Shown here: positions 1 to 11,475 of the stretch, piece by piece
How the letters are laid out: the number at the start of each line of letters is the position of its first letter
Numbering within the stretch: the stretch's first letter is position 1
Source: Aspidapion aeneum
Taxonomy: Eukaryota > Arthropoda > Insecta > Coleoptera > Brentidae
Length of the DNA stretch: 64,000 nt
Reading direction: 5' to 3'
Assembly: GCA_963576565.1 (NCBI GenBank)
Contig: OY755042.1
Span: forward strand, 110,847,314 to 110,911,313
The notes under the pieces: generated by a model
What the model was told of the DNA's origin: nothing
Database searches by the model: none
What the model saw: the letters and a program-made list of their open reading frames with translations, nothing else
Program-made: the position numbers and the translations under genes

Positions 1-308
1 CTTCACTTTTAATACACCACAATTTTTTTCGAAGGAAATCTTTTAATTTCCGTAAAACTTTTGAAAAGACGGGAGCGAATTTCCACGTGCTATAATAGAA
101 AACGTTGATTCACAAACACCACATCATGGCGGCGCCAATAAAATTGGCGCGTGCGTGGCATTCATGGCTCAAATTTTCTGCTTTGCTGTGGCGTCCTCTA
201 GCGAAGTCAGTTCGAACTTGGGCAACCATATACGATTTAGTCTTTACTTTGTTTATAATTCAAAATAATAATATTCCTACACACGGTTTAGAACTGATTG
301 CTCTGGAA
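1..308. other. Unassigned AT-rich DNA
   Basis: No gene, recognisable repeat or RNA is seen. An 82-codon open frame from 105 has no recognisable domain and runs into a MITE remnant, so it is not called as a gene. Confidence 0.4.
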
Positions 309-682
309 CTAGTAGGGCACCCAGAAATTTGTCTTGGGAGGGGGTTCAGATGAGCGATATTTCACGAACCGATATTTTTTTACTGATATCTAAAAATCAC
401 ATATGTATAACGATAAACATTTTCAAAGATCGCAACTTGGCATTTGTTATCACAACGAAAGCCGGGTATCATGTAACATAATAACAATAACAGAAACAAG
501 AAAATATCGTCTCAAACGCGACTTACGTTACGCTATACCTTAACACTGTAATCACATCACGTTTAAAAATCGCTAATCTTAAAAAATCACTAACAAATGT
601 TAGTGTGATTGAAAAATCACAATATCGCTCATCTCTAGGAGGGGGTTCGAGACTCCATGATCTCATATTTCCTGCTATTCAT
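309..682 (+). mobile_element. hAT-type MITE remnant, interrupted by a second MITE
   Basis: The left end (GGGCACCCAGAAATTTGTCT) and the part resuming at 648 (cgagactccatgatctcat) match, in order, the intact 47,795-47,956 MITE of the GCGCACCCAGG family. The right terminal repeat is missing. A 291-bp element at 347-637 splits this copy. Confidence 0.6.
347..637. mobile_element. Nested hAT-like MITE with GATGAGCGATA termini
   Basis: Ends are CAGATGAGCGATATTT on the left and the complement of TAGAGATGAGCGATATT on the right. The 10-bp direct repeat ggagggggtt flanks both sides (337-346 and 638-647). The family call rests on terminus style; the G-run makes the exact duplication length uncertain (8-10 bp). 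No coding content. Confidence 0.65.
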
Positions 683-812
683 ACCCTGTTTCCACCAATG
701 CATGCCCACCTCGATTCAAATAACGCATCACATGATAGGCCATTGATTTGCACTGGTTTTAAATGCAGCGTTTTTTGAATCAGGGTGGGCAGGCATAGGT
801 GGAAACCGGGTG
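682..812. mobile_element. Small foldback MITE (ACCC-GGTTTCCACC termini)
   Basis: Inverted arms of about 45 bp begin accctgtttccacc on the left and accgggt on the right in complement, with matching interior motifs (tgcatgcccacc versus ggtgggcaggca). A related, more diverged foldback lies at 60,561-60,692. Confidence 0.55.
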
Positions 813-1590
813 TCAGAAACATGCCCTTCTGCTTTTTGGGCTGGATATACACGCTTGACTCGAAGCACACAGAGGGTTAACCCCCCAACCCCTTTATGAT
901 TTGTGAAACATGAATTTTAAAGGTTACTTATAGATTCTAGAGGATATGAAAGATAAAAGTGTGATATTTCTTTAAGATTTTTTAGTGTTCTAAATTAACA
1001 GTAAAGCAAGTTGTACTATATGTATATAGCTCCATTGCATAGTGTTCCAGATTTCTGTTAAGCAACGTAACTTGACTGTAGGTGTGTGACAACCCTTGAC
1101 CAGATGGCGCCTCCGTTTCATGGATCTGGAGAAAGGGCGGGAAGTTTAAATTTCCATTATTTCCGTATAATTTTTATTAATGTTCGTTAAATTCATCCTT
1201 GCGAGTTCTTTGGTAGGATATTCAGTTAAATTTTGAAGGTTTTGGAGAATACTGCGTCTTATTTTATAAAATCTCCTTTAACCTTCATAATAAAATAAAA
1301 CAGGGGCATTTCCCCCAAATCATTTCTGTCTGCAACGCAGTTTATCGATCGGGCTTTTATTTGAATCTACCCCACGAAATTGGGGGGAAGACGATTCTCC
1401 AAAATAAGGGATACCTACCCTCATATTTCAAGGTCAACAGCACAACTTTCGCAAAGGGTGCGTGTGTGGGCGCAGAAGAGTTCATGGGCGTATCTACAAT
1501 GTTTTACGAATATATAAAACCATGCTTGATTAACTTTTGGGTAAGCCCAAAACCCTTTTTTAAATAATAAAAAAAAATAAAACAAAAAAT
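813..1590. other. Unassigned intergenic DNA
   Basis: No domain-bearing frame is seen. A 68-codon frame at 1361-1567 has no recognisable motif. Nothing supportable beyond AT-rich sequence. Confidence 0.35.
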
Positions 1591-1662
1591 AAAAAAACCA
1601 AAAAATAAGAAATTTGTCGGGACGACGGCAAACGGGGAGATGAGATGACTAGTTTCCTGGAA

Positions 1663-1846
1663 GACTGGCAAAGCATTGTTGTGGGATGCATCATACATTA
1701 ATAAAAGATCAATTAAATCTAGCGAAGCAGCAAGAATTGGAATAGTTCAAAAGGGAGGCAAATATAAAGAACTAACCGATAGATATATTTTTGTGCCTTT
1801 TTGTGTTAAGACCTTGGGTCCATGGGGAGAAGCAAAAAAACATTAG
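1663..1846 (+). pseudogene. Retroelement ORF C-terminal relic (WDA...GPWG type)
   Basis: Reading from 1666 gives a peptide with LLWDASYIN, DRYIFVPF and TLGPWGEAKKH. This matches the C-terminal tail that follows the reverse transcriptase domain in a common group of animal retroelement polyproteins, where WDATC...D, FVPF..ET.GPWG and QRISIAIQRGNAAS follow in order. The conserved second half is missing. A fuller copy lies at 54,833-55,198. It has no start codon and is truncated at both ends. Confidence 0.6.
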
Positions 1847-1912
1847 TATATAAATATTAATCACCGAAAAGTAAAAAGTTTCATCTCCGGACGTATAAGC
1901 TCAGCTCAATGA

Positions 1913-1921
1913 GTAAAAAAT

Positions 1922-1958
<37 letters not shown>

Positions 1959-2640
1959 AAATAAAAAATAAAAAATAAAAAATAAAAAATAAAAAATAAA
2001 AAATAAAAAATAAAAAATAAATAATAAAAAATAAAAAATAAAAAATAAAAAATAAAAAATAAAAAATAAAAAATAAAAAATAAAAAATAAAAAATAAAAA
2101 ATAAAAAATAAAAAATAAAAAATAAAAAATAAAAAATAAAAAATAAAAAATAAAAAATAAAAAATAAAAAATAAAAAATAAAAAATAAAAAATAAAAAAT
2201 AAAAAATAAAAAATAAAAAATAAAAAATAAAAAATAAAAAATAAAAAATAAAAAATAAAAAATAAAAAATAAAAAATAAAAAATAAAAAATAAAAAATAA
2301 AAAATAAAAAATAAAAAATAAAAAATAAAAAATAAAAAATAAAAAATAAAAAATAAAAAATAAAAAATAAAAAATAAAAAATAAAAAATAAAAAATAAAA
2401 AATAAAAAATAAAAAATAAAAAATAAAAAATAAAAAATAAAAAATAAAAAATAAAAAATAAAAAATAAAAAATAAAAAATAAAAAATAAAAAATAAAAAA
2501 TAAAAAATAAAAAATAAAAAATAAAAAATAAAAAATAAAAAATAAAAAATAAAAAATAAAAAATAAAAAATAAAAAATAAAAAATAAAAAATAAAAAATA
2601 AAAAATAAAAAATAAAAAATAAAAAATAAAAAATAAAAAA
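1913..2640. repeat. (TAAAAAA)n heptanucleotide array, about 100 units
   Basis: A near-perfect 7-bp period (T plus six A) runs for about 728 bp, with only a few irregular units near 1935 and 2017. It starts 67 bp after the retroelement relic and ends at a copy of dispersed repeat A. The long open frame on the minus strand (period FYFLFFI) is an artefact of the 7-bp period and is not a gene. Confidence 0.95.
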
Positions 2641-2905
2641 TCTACTATATTCCGAAAACCGCATATTGATGCGATAGTCCGTTAAATAGTTTGCATTAAA
2701 AAAAATATTTCAAAAAACTGTCATTACCATTAATGGATTTGACCAAAACCCAAAACCAAATCAGCTCGTCGCAGTGTCAAACATTCCCCCTCCCGAAAAT
2801 TTTATGAAAATGGGTTTAGTAGTTTAGGAGCGATCGTGTTACGAACAGATATACACACACACACAGACAGACATCACGACGATATTGCTAAGATAGGTTA
2901 AAATA
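2641..2905 (+). repeat. Dispersed repeat A, copy 1
   Basis: It shares tctactatattccgaaaacc and the following 120 bp with 5200-5300, and more loosely with 24,546-24,670. It ends in ACAC/AGAC microsatellite and ggttaaaatat. The gacagacat tail following a 'tttatgaaaatgggtttag' block is a common design of insect dispersed repeats. No coding content. Confidence 0.6.
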
Positions 2906-3420
2906 TACCCAAATAACACATATTCGCTCAAGAAAATTTTTTCGTTGAAAATAATACATTCTCTAGCCATTGCTGCGCGGGCTAGAAACTAGAAAGGTAA
3001 AAATAAATAGTGAGTGTAATAGGTATGTCGTTTTAAAGGAAATTTTACGCTGCTTTTAAAAAGAGGGTCATTCTGTTAAAAAGTAAAGTTTTATAAGGTT
3101 TACGCCCTTTTAGCAATAGCCTTGACAATGAACTCAACCGTGCGGGGTTAGAAAGATAAAACGGAGGGAAAAGTCGAACCCTCTCTCTCCCATCCTAAAA
3201 GAAACTCAATTGGCCCTTTTTTGTTAGTCCCTTCCTCTTTGGCTTTGGAAAAAATAATAAATAACACAGAAAAAAGAACAGTAAAAAAATTGTTTTTTTT
3301 TATCATTTATTTTGTCGATTTGTTGTTGGATCTGTCCGCAGGAAACAGGGCAGCGGAAGCATCAACTTAAAACTTTGTGTTTTGGTATTAGCCGAGAAGA
3401 GCAATGTGTTTGCTCTTCGC
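2906..3420. other. Unassigned AT-rich DNA
   Basis: Nothing recognised. There are only short A/T runs and no stable frame. Confidence 0.35.
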
Positions 3421-3439
3421 GGATGTTAGCTCCACTGTC

Positions 3440-3580
3440 CTTTTTTTGTCAGCGCTAAAAAGTCGTTTTATAATAAGGCCCACTGTTTAAATGTAAGGCC
3501 CGGGCCTTTTAAGCGGACGAGTTGTTGGGCTTTATTATTAGACAACCACATTTATTTATATTCGTAATAAAAAAATCAGG
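3440..3580 (+). repeat. Dispersed repeat Q, uninterrupted copy
   Basis: It shares 'aataaggcccactgttt', 'cccgggcctt', 'aagcggacg' and 'gacaaccacatt' with 24,133-24,372. The 24 kb copy carries a MITE inserted at ggctttatt, and this copy shows the pre-insertion sequence at about 3528-3545. Confidence 0.65.
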
Positions 3581-3713
3581 CCATCACTACAGAAAATTTC
3601 AATGCTGCAAAAATATGTAAGGCATTCGTCTACACTGTCAAACCCTGTCCAAGAGGGAGGTCTCTTTTATGGGAAAAGTATTTATTCTAAAGAGGAACTA
3701 TAATAGTTATTTT

Positions 3714-4180
3714 TATACGACTGTCTTGTAAGAGGGGGTTTTGCGCACGGAGAACACGATCTGAAAATGGCATTTTGCGCACGCTGTGTGCAAAACGTTT
3801 TGCACACACTTATGTCATTTCTGCATACGGGTCTCCCGTCATTGTGATTTTTATTGTTGTCACCCACCAATATAAGTTGGCTTAGTTCCGTAGCAACCGT
3901 CACTGCTCGTATGTTTTGTTGATAAGATACGTCAAAAAATTGTTGAATTTTTAAAGTTTTGTTGTAAAAATGTCGGAAATAAAAACAAGTTAAATTAAAA
4001 TTTGATTTTTCTTTCTTTATTAGCAGTCGTATAAAAAATATTGTAAAGAACTCGTTTGAAAACCTCTTTGCACACTCCCTCGACTTGTAGACCTCGCCTT
4101 CGTCTCGGTCTACCAAACTGTCTCGATCGTGTGCAAAGAGTCGTTTCCAAACCTTGTTGTTTAAATAACTATTAAACAAC
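3714..4180 (-). repeat. 482-bp repeat L, single inverted copy
   Basis: The reverse complement matches each unit of the tandem pair at 21,281-22,250, including ctctttgcacac, ggtctacaagtcgaggga and acgacttctt-type flanks. The 166-codon frame is shared with the other copies only because they are very similar. It is followed by an inverted aaccttgttgtttaa motif at 4150-4185. Confidence 0.75.
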
Positions 4181-4185
4181 AAGGT

Positions 4186-4523
4186 TTTTTCCCAGGGGTT
4201 TGGTCATAATTTCTATCAGTCTGCCAAATGTCAGCTTTGTAGCATGTCTGGAAGTACAGTAGAATATTGATGATCTATACATGAGTGAGTGAGTGACAAT
4301 TTCGACGTTTTTTGAAATTTCGTAACTACTTTACAACTTTATGGAATTCCATGAAACTTGGAGAGGTTGTTAACTCCATGGAGATCTACGACTGTGCAAA
4401 GTTTGAGATTCGTAGCTCATTCCGAAGTAGAGTTTTAGGTAGGTCAAATATCGGCTGAAATGTTTCCAGAAAAGATGGTTACGGCGCGCGAACTTGGCGA
4501 GGCACTGCCGTGCCCTCAGATAT
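4186..4523 (+). repeat. Repeat C, short 3' copy
   Basis: It runs from 'caggggtttggtcataa' through 'gagtgagtgac' to 'gcactgccgtgccctcag'. It matches the 3' ends of the long copies at 34,610-34,945 and 44,405-44,724, and a copy at 36,938-37,174. It lacks the upstream 115-bp tandem units. Confidence 0.7.
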
Positions 4524-5096
4524 ATCTATCTATATACATTATGTTTTTTTTTTAAAGCTATAAACAAGATTTTTTAACAGTAAACACTTTCACAGAATAT
4601 TAATGTGTCAGGTTAATATCAGATGCGTCGTGATCGTGGATCTGGGATCAGTTCCTTAACAGGTTTTTGGAGTTTAGAGGCCCAAGCACTGCCTGATAGA
4701 TTTCGTCAAAGTGAAAAATCCCGACAATAGGTGGCGCTGCTGCTAGTAAAATCCCAAAAATATTCGGTAGAAAAGCAATGCAAGTCGCGTTTTAAAATTC
4801 GTGTAGAAAAGGCGTGAATCTAATGTGATTTTAACGTTGATAAAAATCACGTGAAACTAAAAACATTGCTGTTTTAATTTGATAATGGCGTTATTAAAAC
4901 GCAGTTTTTAGCAACGATATTTTTTATAACGTTAATGAATGACCTATTAAGCTGGTTTTCATATATGAAATAAACGTTTTTTTCTAGATGCTTTTAAAAT
5001 CAACGTTTTTTTTTCTCACGCTTTATTTACGTGTTAAATACGTGATTGTGCTATGTGGGATATTACCACACTTCAAGTGAATCTATGATAATAATC
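4524..5096. other. Unassigned AT-rich DNA
   Basis: No gene, terminal repeat or RNA is recognised. Confidence 0.35.
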
Positions 5097-5390
5097 AGTG
5101 CAGCCAGCCTTGAAAACGGTTTTTTGTAAATATCTAGGAAATTAAAGCTCCTACGAAGTTTTTAATTATAACAAAAATTATTAAGCAAAATATAGTCTAC
5201 TATATTCCGAAAACCGCATATTGATGCAAGGCTCCGTTAAAAAGTTAGCATTAAAAAAAAAATTGTCAAAAAACTGTCATTAGCATTAATAGATTTTGAC
5301 CAAAATCTAAGCAGTAAGAGTGTTGAGCACTATTTTCTCTAAAAATTTTATCAAAATCGATTCAGCGGTTATGAAAAGCGGAATGAAAGG
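5097..5390 (+). repeat. Dispersed repeat A, copy 2
   Basis: It starts near gccttgaaaacggttttttg and contains tctactatattccgaaaacc. Matches at 24,470-24,760 and 60,740-61,120 cover the same order of blocks. It passes directly into repeat D. Confidence 0.6.
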
Positions 5391-5625
5391 TTCTTACTGG
5401 CTATTACGGCTGTAAATGACTCTTAGGCACAGTGCTAAATTGAACATAAAGAAGTTTGGCTGTAATAGCAAAGTTTAAAAAAATATTTCCAAACTATTAA
5501 GAACCTTTCATTTTGAAATTTGTATTGGAGAACTTGGCTTTACTTTTATCTCAATTCTTTTTACGGAATGCCAGTTTCGCGTACTTGGCCTTTTTTTACA
5601 TGAAATATTTTTGTTAGGATAGATA
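5391..5625 (+). repeat. Repeat D, partial copy
   Basis: It contains aacataaagaagtttggctg, ttggctttacttttatctc and cgcgtacttggc, as in the right arm at 32,600-32,772. The left arm found at 32,433-32,600 is missing. Confidence 0.65.
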
Positions 5626-6143
5626 TTTTGTCTTGCCTTGAGCGCCATCTTTAAAATTGTCTTGAAGTGTTGTAGTCTTAAACTAGTAAACTTTTATAAC
5701 TTCCTTTCGCGTCTCTTTCAAGTTAAAAAAATGTTATTGAAAAAACGTGACCAAAAAAGACGCAGAAAGTAGGCACAGTAGGTTTGAGAAGTCTTAATCT
5801 AGTGGCGTTTTAGAACATGTTGAGGAGGACTTTTCAATTTAATTCATGAAAATCACGAGGATAAAAAACATGTTATATACACAGCACCAGAAACTTCAGC
5901 AGAAAGTACATTTTTATAGCTTGATTTCTCTTTGTTTTTAAGTTATCTTTAAGCATGTAGATTTAACACAATAAATATTACATGGTATGCGGTTGTTTTC
6001 AAGTAAAAAAAAAACTTATTTTTGTTCACGTTAATTAAATGTTGATGTGATTTTTGTGCTATGTGGGATGCTAGCTAGGAAGGTAGACATGGATCCATTT
6101 ATTTAGTTCTACCGTCCATATCTTTTTGTTATTTCAAACTTTT
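5626..6143. other. Unassigned AT-rich DNA
   Basis: Nothing recognised apart from poly-A/T runs. Confidence 0.35.
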
Positions 6144-6155
6144 AAGGTAAATAAC

Positions 6156-7280
6156 TAAGTATAACCCAAGTTATTGAAAAGAAAATGGCATACGGACAAG
6201 AGCATCTGCTTTACGTCGATTTGCAGAAGGCATATGATAGTATACCACTAAATCTACTTTGGAAAGCGTTGTAAAACACAAACATAAGCGTACAACTAAT
6301 TAAGGGCATCAAAGAGTTATACCGCAATAGTAAGGCAAAAGTTAAAATAAAAGCAAAACTAACCAAAGGCTTTATTTACTTGAAAATAAAGGTCTTAAAC
6401 AAGGTTGCTGTATCTCGCCTACGCTCTTCAAGATATACTTGGAACAAGTCCTTAAAGTATGAAAGAGAAAATGCCAAAACATGGGAATTCCGTTGGACGA
6501 AACCACCTTGTATACTTTATGTTTCGCCGATGATCAGATAGTAGTGGCTCAGGATTATGACGACCTCGAATATATGACACGAAAACCAATAGAAGAGTAC
6601 AATAAGTGGGGACTAGAGGTTAATCTCAATAAGACAGTATATGTGTATCGGTGGAATGAAACAGGATCTAATCTTAAATACCGGGCAGCGAATTCAGTCC
6701 TGTGATGAGTATAAACACTTAGGTCTAAAAATTACAGCTGACGGAACACTAGACAAAGCTATAAAAGATCGAAACGTACAAGGAAGAAAAGCAATAACTT
6801 TATTAAATGGAATAATTTGGGACCAAAGTATATCAAAGGATAACAAAAAGCTTATATATAACACCATTGTAAAAAGCATTATTACATACGGCTCAGAAGT
6901 ATGGCCAATCAAGGATAGAACAGAAAAAATGCTTTCCGCTACGGAGATGGACTATTGGAGAAGAGCAGCAGGGAAATCAAGAAGAGAAAGATTTACAAAT
7001 CAAGGAATAAGAGAAATTATGACAGTGGATGAACGTACTTTAGTGGATGATATAAGAACAAAACAACTGGTGTGGTACGGACATGTACAATGAAAGACTA
7101 CCTAAACAAATACTACAATGGAAACCAACTGGCCGAAGAAAACGAGGACGGCCAAGGAGAAGCTGGAGAGAAGGAATAGACAGTGAAATAAGAGTAAGAG
7201 GCCTAGATGATGAATTATGGGCAAACAGAAACGAGTGGAGATTGGGTATCGGAAGACGTAGAACGTTGTGAAATCGATAA

Positions 7281-7346
<66 letters not shown>
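6156..7346 (+). mobile_element. RTE-like non-LTR retrotransposon, copy 1 (5'-truncated, broken)
   Basis: It keeps the reverse transcriptase and C-terminal region of the family best seen at 25,625-26,803. The codon equivalent to a Glu in the 25 kb copy is TAA near 6271, an expansion near 6373 shifts the frame before motif B, a base change breaks the frame near 6640, and 12 bp are lost near 7090. Motif C reads CFADDQ. The 3' end is a (TA)n run at about 7281-7346. A perfect 12-bp duplication aaggtaaataac flanks it (6144-6155 and 7347-7358), so both insertion ends are defined. It cannot encode an active enzyme. Confidence 0.9.
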
Positions 7347-7352
<6 letters not shown>

Positions 7353-7358
7353 AATAAC

Positions 7359-7510
7359 ACCGTCAGTCTCTGACACCAAAAAGGTCTGCAAACTTTTAAC
7401 CTCTGTGTACCCGACTCCTCGTCCTCCACGATGCCTCATTCCAACACTACGCGTTTCATTTATATCGCCAGTCTTGTGACCTGCATCCATGTAGTTGGGG
7501 GTAGGGGGCA

Positions 7511-7541
<31 letters not shown>

Positions 7542-7644
7542 GCGGCATCGACCGATTTATTCCGAAAACAATAGTCAAGAGTGAAAGCAAAAATCCTTTT
7601 TTGAACCAGTAAAAACATAAAAAACTTCCCAAGTTTCCATGTGC
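7359..7644. other. Unassigned, with (CAGA)n microsatellite
   Basis: About 8.5 units of CAGA lie at 7508-7542. The rest carries no recognisable element or gene. Confidence 0.5.
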
Positions 7645-9640
7645 ACAGCGTGTCCCATTTTCGATGGGATTAAATGAAAAACTCGGTTGTTATCAAAGAT
7701 ATCGATTTTCTGATTGCACTTTACCATGCTCTTTTTTTGAGCCCTGAATGGTGTAATCAGATTTTTGCTATTCCCCGTGGTTTCGCTATACAGGGAGTTT
7801 TTGAAAAAATTGCATTTTTAATAATTCTTTGTATCATGCAAGATATTTTTATTCTGTCAAAACTTCTTTGGAGCAACTTTTTTAGAGCAAAACAATGACG
7901 TTGTCAATTTTTTAAAATATTGTTTAGTTTTTGAGATATGGTATTTATCATAAAAAAAATTAAATACGGACCTGGATTTTTTTTATTACTGTTTTGATTG
8001 GTTTCATGCTACTATTATGTTAAAATGATAAAACTTTAACATTTTTATAATTAAGGTTAAAAAAAAATAGTATTTAATATTTAAAAAAAAAATTTCCGAT
8101 CCTGGAAATTTCCAATGTAAATATACCTCAAAAATTGCAAGACATACTAGTTGAACGATTTTTAGTTTATCTGTTTTGAAACGTTAATTAAAAGATTTAG
8201 AAATAAGTAAGTAAAAAACTTAATAATACTAATTATTATTTGATGGACGATATTAACATGGAAAAACAAAAGCGTGGAATTGACATTTTCATTTTACTTG
8301 TCATTGTTGTGTGTGTGTTGTCAGATTTTGAAAAATGTGACATGTTTGACTGCTTTATTCAAGCAGGGCTATCAAAACGGACGGGCCATCCTCCTCCACT
8401 TTGGTGACGTCACATCCGGGGCTGATTTTTTTTTGATGGCCACGTTATGACACAGCTGATTGTCGTTAAAATATTGAAGTTGGAATGACGGTTCATGAAT
8501 ATTTAATTTTTTGTTTAAATAAAGCCGGTTTTGAGATTGTTTTTACTATATTCTTTTAGAACAATTTTTTTTTAATCTATAGTAATCCTTAATTTTTCAG
8601 AGCCCCTTCATTAGCTCACACAAAAATTAAGTTTAAAGCAGAAGCGAATGTGACAATCACAGATGACAAAGTCAAATACATATCAAATATAACAGCTGGC
8701 ATGTGGTACATGGCGGGTAATTTGAATTCAAAATAAAGAATGCTAAATCTTAAAGATTTTAACCTTTTAATCATGTTGATTCCTTACAAAACTTTGGTGG
8801 AGTATCGGGATGGTGTCTGAGAATATTTCACTGAAATTTCGCGGAAATCTGTAGTGCCATTTTGAAAATATCATAAAAAAACGTCTGACCTGCCATAAGA
8901 CCCAATGTAAAATTCAGCCCCCGGCGAACAGCTGATTTTTTCAGGGTCGTGGCCTCTATTTTTGTGTGGGCCTTGATTCAAGCAACAAAATCCCAATATT
9001 TAAACAGCAGAAATATTTTTACATAATGGCAGTCAGTTTGAACATTTATTTCATTAAAGAAAAATTAGTTAATTTTTTGTAATTCGTTATTTTTTTTGTA
9101 TTTGTCGTCTTTGCTTTAAACAAATCTTTAAATTAACGTAAAACCATTTTAATTTGTCAAGTATCAAAACAGTTGAAGCAAAAATCGTTCAACTAGCAAT
9201 TTTAAATTTATATTTATGTTGGAAATTTTCAGGTTCGGAGTAAATTTTTTTTTTAAATAATAAATATATTTTTTTTAACCTTAAAACATCAAAATATAAA
9301 ATTTTTATTATTTTGTGATAATAGTAGCATAAGATAGTAATAAAAAAACAGGTCCGTATTTAAGTTTTTTATGATAAATACCATATCTCAAAAACTAAAC
9401 GATATTTTAAAAAAGTTATTCATTGTTTTCTACTAAAAAATGTTGTAATAAAAAAGTTTTTACAGAATTTGCAAAATGAGCGAACTATAAGGGATTATTC
9501 AAAGTGCAATTTTTGTAAAAGTTCCCTGTACTAGCGAAACTACAGTGTATAGCAAAAATCTGATTACACCATTGACTTCTGGGGCCTTACACAACTCAAC
9601 GGATTACACCATTTTTATGGACTCAAAAAAACAGCACCAT
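7645..9640. mobile_element. Large foldback element E, copy 1
   Basis: Long inverted arms (left 7645-8260, right about 9000-9620) share blocks such as 'gagatatggtatttatcat' and its complement, 'taaatacggacctgg' and its complement, and the gcatttttaataattc region. A second copy is at 29,480-31,830. A hAT-like element (8364-8975) sits in the centre. No intact transposase frame is seen. Confidence 0.7.
8364..8975. mobile_element. Non-autonomous hAT-like element F, copy 1
   Basis: Termini are CAGGGCTATCAAAACGG and, on the complement of the right end, CAAGGCCCACAC. The direct repeat attcaag flanks it (8357-8363 and 8976-8982). The uninterrupted target is visible in the other copy of element E at about 31,073-31,090. 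A 611-bp copy is at 61,576-62,186. The interior has no transposase frame. Confidence 0.8.
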
Positions 9641-9689
9641 CGAAAACATCGACATTTTTATGGATCGAGAAAATTATGATTTGTTTAAA

Positions 9690-9895
9690 CTATTTCCGAC
9701 AATTTTACGGTTAGATCTAGACAAAAATACGTTTCGTTTTCTTTCTTTTATTTTTCAACTTTTTTACGGTTCGGCCTTTTTGTGATTCGACTTTTTTACG
9801 GTTTGACCATTCTGCGTTTTAATTGAATTCCGTTTCGATGCTTTTACGTTTCGACTATGTTAATTTCTACTTATTTACGGATCGACGAAATGGCG
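9690..9895. repeat. Degenerate 'ttttacggttcgac' repeat cluster
   Basis: About eight loosely spaced, diverged copies of a motif like ttttacggttcgacc occur between 9700 and 9895. They look like the decayed arm of a minisatellite-armed foldback, but no partner arm was found. Confidence 0.4.
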
Positions 9896-9958
9896 CTTAG
9901 TCTAAATTATTTTGTTTTTGGTCTTTCTACAAATGATTTGTACGTACTTAAGAATGTT

Positions 9959-11103
9959 CCCCAGCAAACATTGACCTGCTGGTACTTTACTAATATTGTA
10001 CTTTAATTGCTGGCAACTGCTGGCATCGGCAACGATATGCATTTTTTTAAATTATTTTTGTCTGATTTGCATATTATTTAAAAGTACAAAAAAACAAACA
10101 TTTTAGTACTTCATTTTTAATACAACGATAAGTTATACTTTATTTTTGAAGAATGACAAGTGCAGCCAGGATTAATGGCAAAAAAACACTTTAAAAGTAT
10201 ATTTACGCAGTTGCTTTTAAAGCACTTTATTTTAGTACAAAACAATTAAATATTTTACTGTGAAAATAAAATACTAAAAAAAAACATTTTAATAACATTT
10301 TGAAGAAGGTACTCTTAAAGTACATTTAATTTATTATTAAAAGTTTAAAAGTTTTACTGCAAAATTAATATAACAGTGAAAAAACATTTTAAAAGTATTT
10401 TTAAACAGTTGCTTTTAAAGCACTTTATTTTAGTACAAAAATATTAAATATTTTACTGTGAAGATAAAATATTTACAAAAAAGCTGACAAGTTGATGTTT
10501 GCCGTCCTTGCCACTAGATGGCAAATACTAGTCAACATTTTACTGGTACACTAAGGAATGTCAAGCTTAAGAATGTGAATGATTTTATTTATTTTTAAAT
10601 TGATGTGGAATGTTCCATAATCTTTGGAAATATCCTCATTTGATATGAAAAGGAAAATATTAAAAATCCTTATATAATGATTATATAATGGTCAATTAAT
10701 ATTTATTTTTGTAAATATGAGACGTGAGTGACGTAATGTCCTTACAATATTTACAATAAAAGTAAAAGTTTCTTTGTACTATTAAAAAATTAATAAAATA
10801 CAATGTTTTAAGAGTACAGGTTTTTTTAAAAAATGTATAAAAATTTAGTTTTTTTGTATTTACTAAAAATACGAAGAAATACATTGCTTGAAAAGCACAT
10901 GCTTTTGTGTACAAAGAAGTTAAAAAAAATGCATTACTTTAAAAATACAGTGTTTTTTGTACTAAAATATATACATGCTGGCCTGATGCAGGCCGTTTTT
11001 CCAAATCAATACGAATTAAGTACTTTCTACTTAGTACTTTGCCGTTATGAGCAGCAGTGAAAGCCAGTAAAAGTACTTTTTTTGTAATCCATGTTTGCTG
11101 GGT
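9959..11103. mobile_element. Foldback-like element O with CCAGCAAACAT ends
   Basis: The left end ccagcaaacat matches the complement of the right end atgtttgctgg. The interior has repeated blocks (ttgcttttaaagcacttta at about 10,210 and 10,408) and inverted blocks rich in 'agtacaaa'. No target duplication was resolved. Short frames inside are not recognisable. Confidence 0.5.
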
Positions 11104-11280
11104 CGATTTATTGTACGGCCATGTTTAGGACACCCTATAAAGTTGGCATTTTTTTATTAGTTTTTTGATATTAACGTAAAATTTTCTAAAAAGATGTGTC
11201 ACAGATTCTATTACAATTTTCTCTTCTCCTACTGCCCAGTAAAACTGGATAATATTTCCTAGTTACACGATAGGGTGACT

Positions 11281-11475
11281 GGGGGGGTAGCTTTTGAAGG
11301 GTGGCGGTTGGCGGATCGCGGGCAATCGTCTGCAACCCCCAACTGCAGGCAACGTCCCGAGGAGGGTCGTCGCCCGTCGGGGTTTGCCCTCTAAAATGCC
11401 ACAAAGGGCAATGCCAGCCCCCAAGAGTCAACTGATGTTGGTTCTAAGGCCTCGGATTCTGGGGGAGATCTGTTA
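11281..11475. other. GC-rich island of unknown origin
   Basis: About 190 bp markedly richer in G+C than the surroundings (for example gggcaatcgtctgcaaccc). Both strands are open for about 80 codons, but neither product is recognised. It may be a 5' fragment of a non-LTR element. Confidence 0.35.

Noticed and set aside
1906..2664. 252-codon minus-strand open frame of FYFLFFI repeats
   Set aside because: It is a translation of the (TAAAAAA)n array; any frame stays open because of the 7-bp period.
3682..4182. Open frame conserved among three copies of repeat L
   Set aside because: The copies are nearly identical in all frames, so conservation of one frame is not evidence of coding; no domain is seen.
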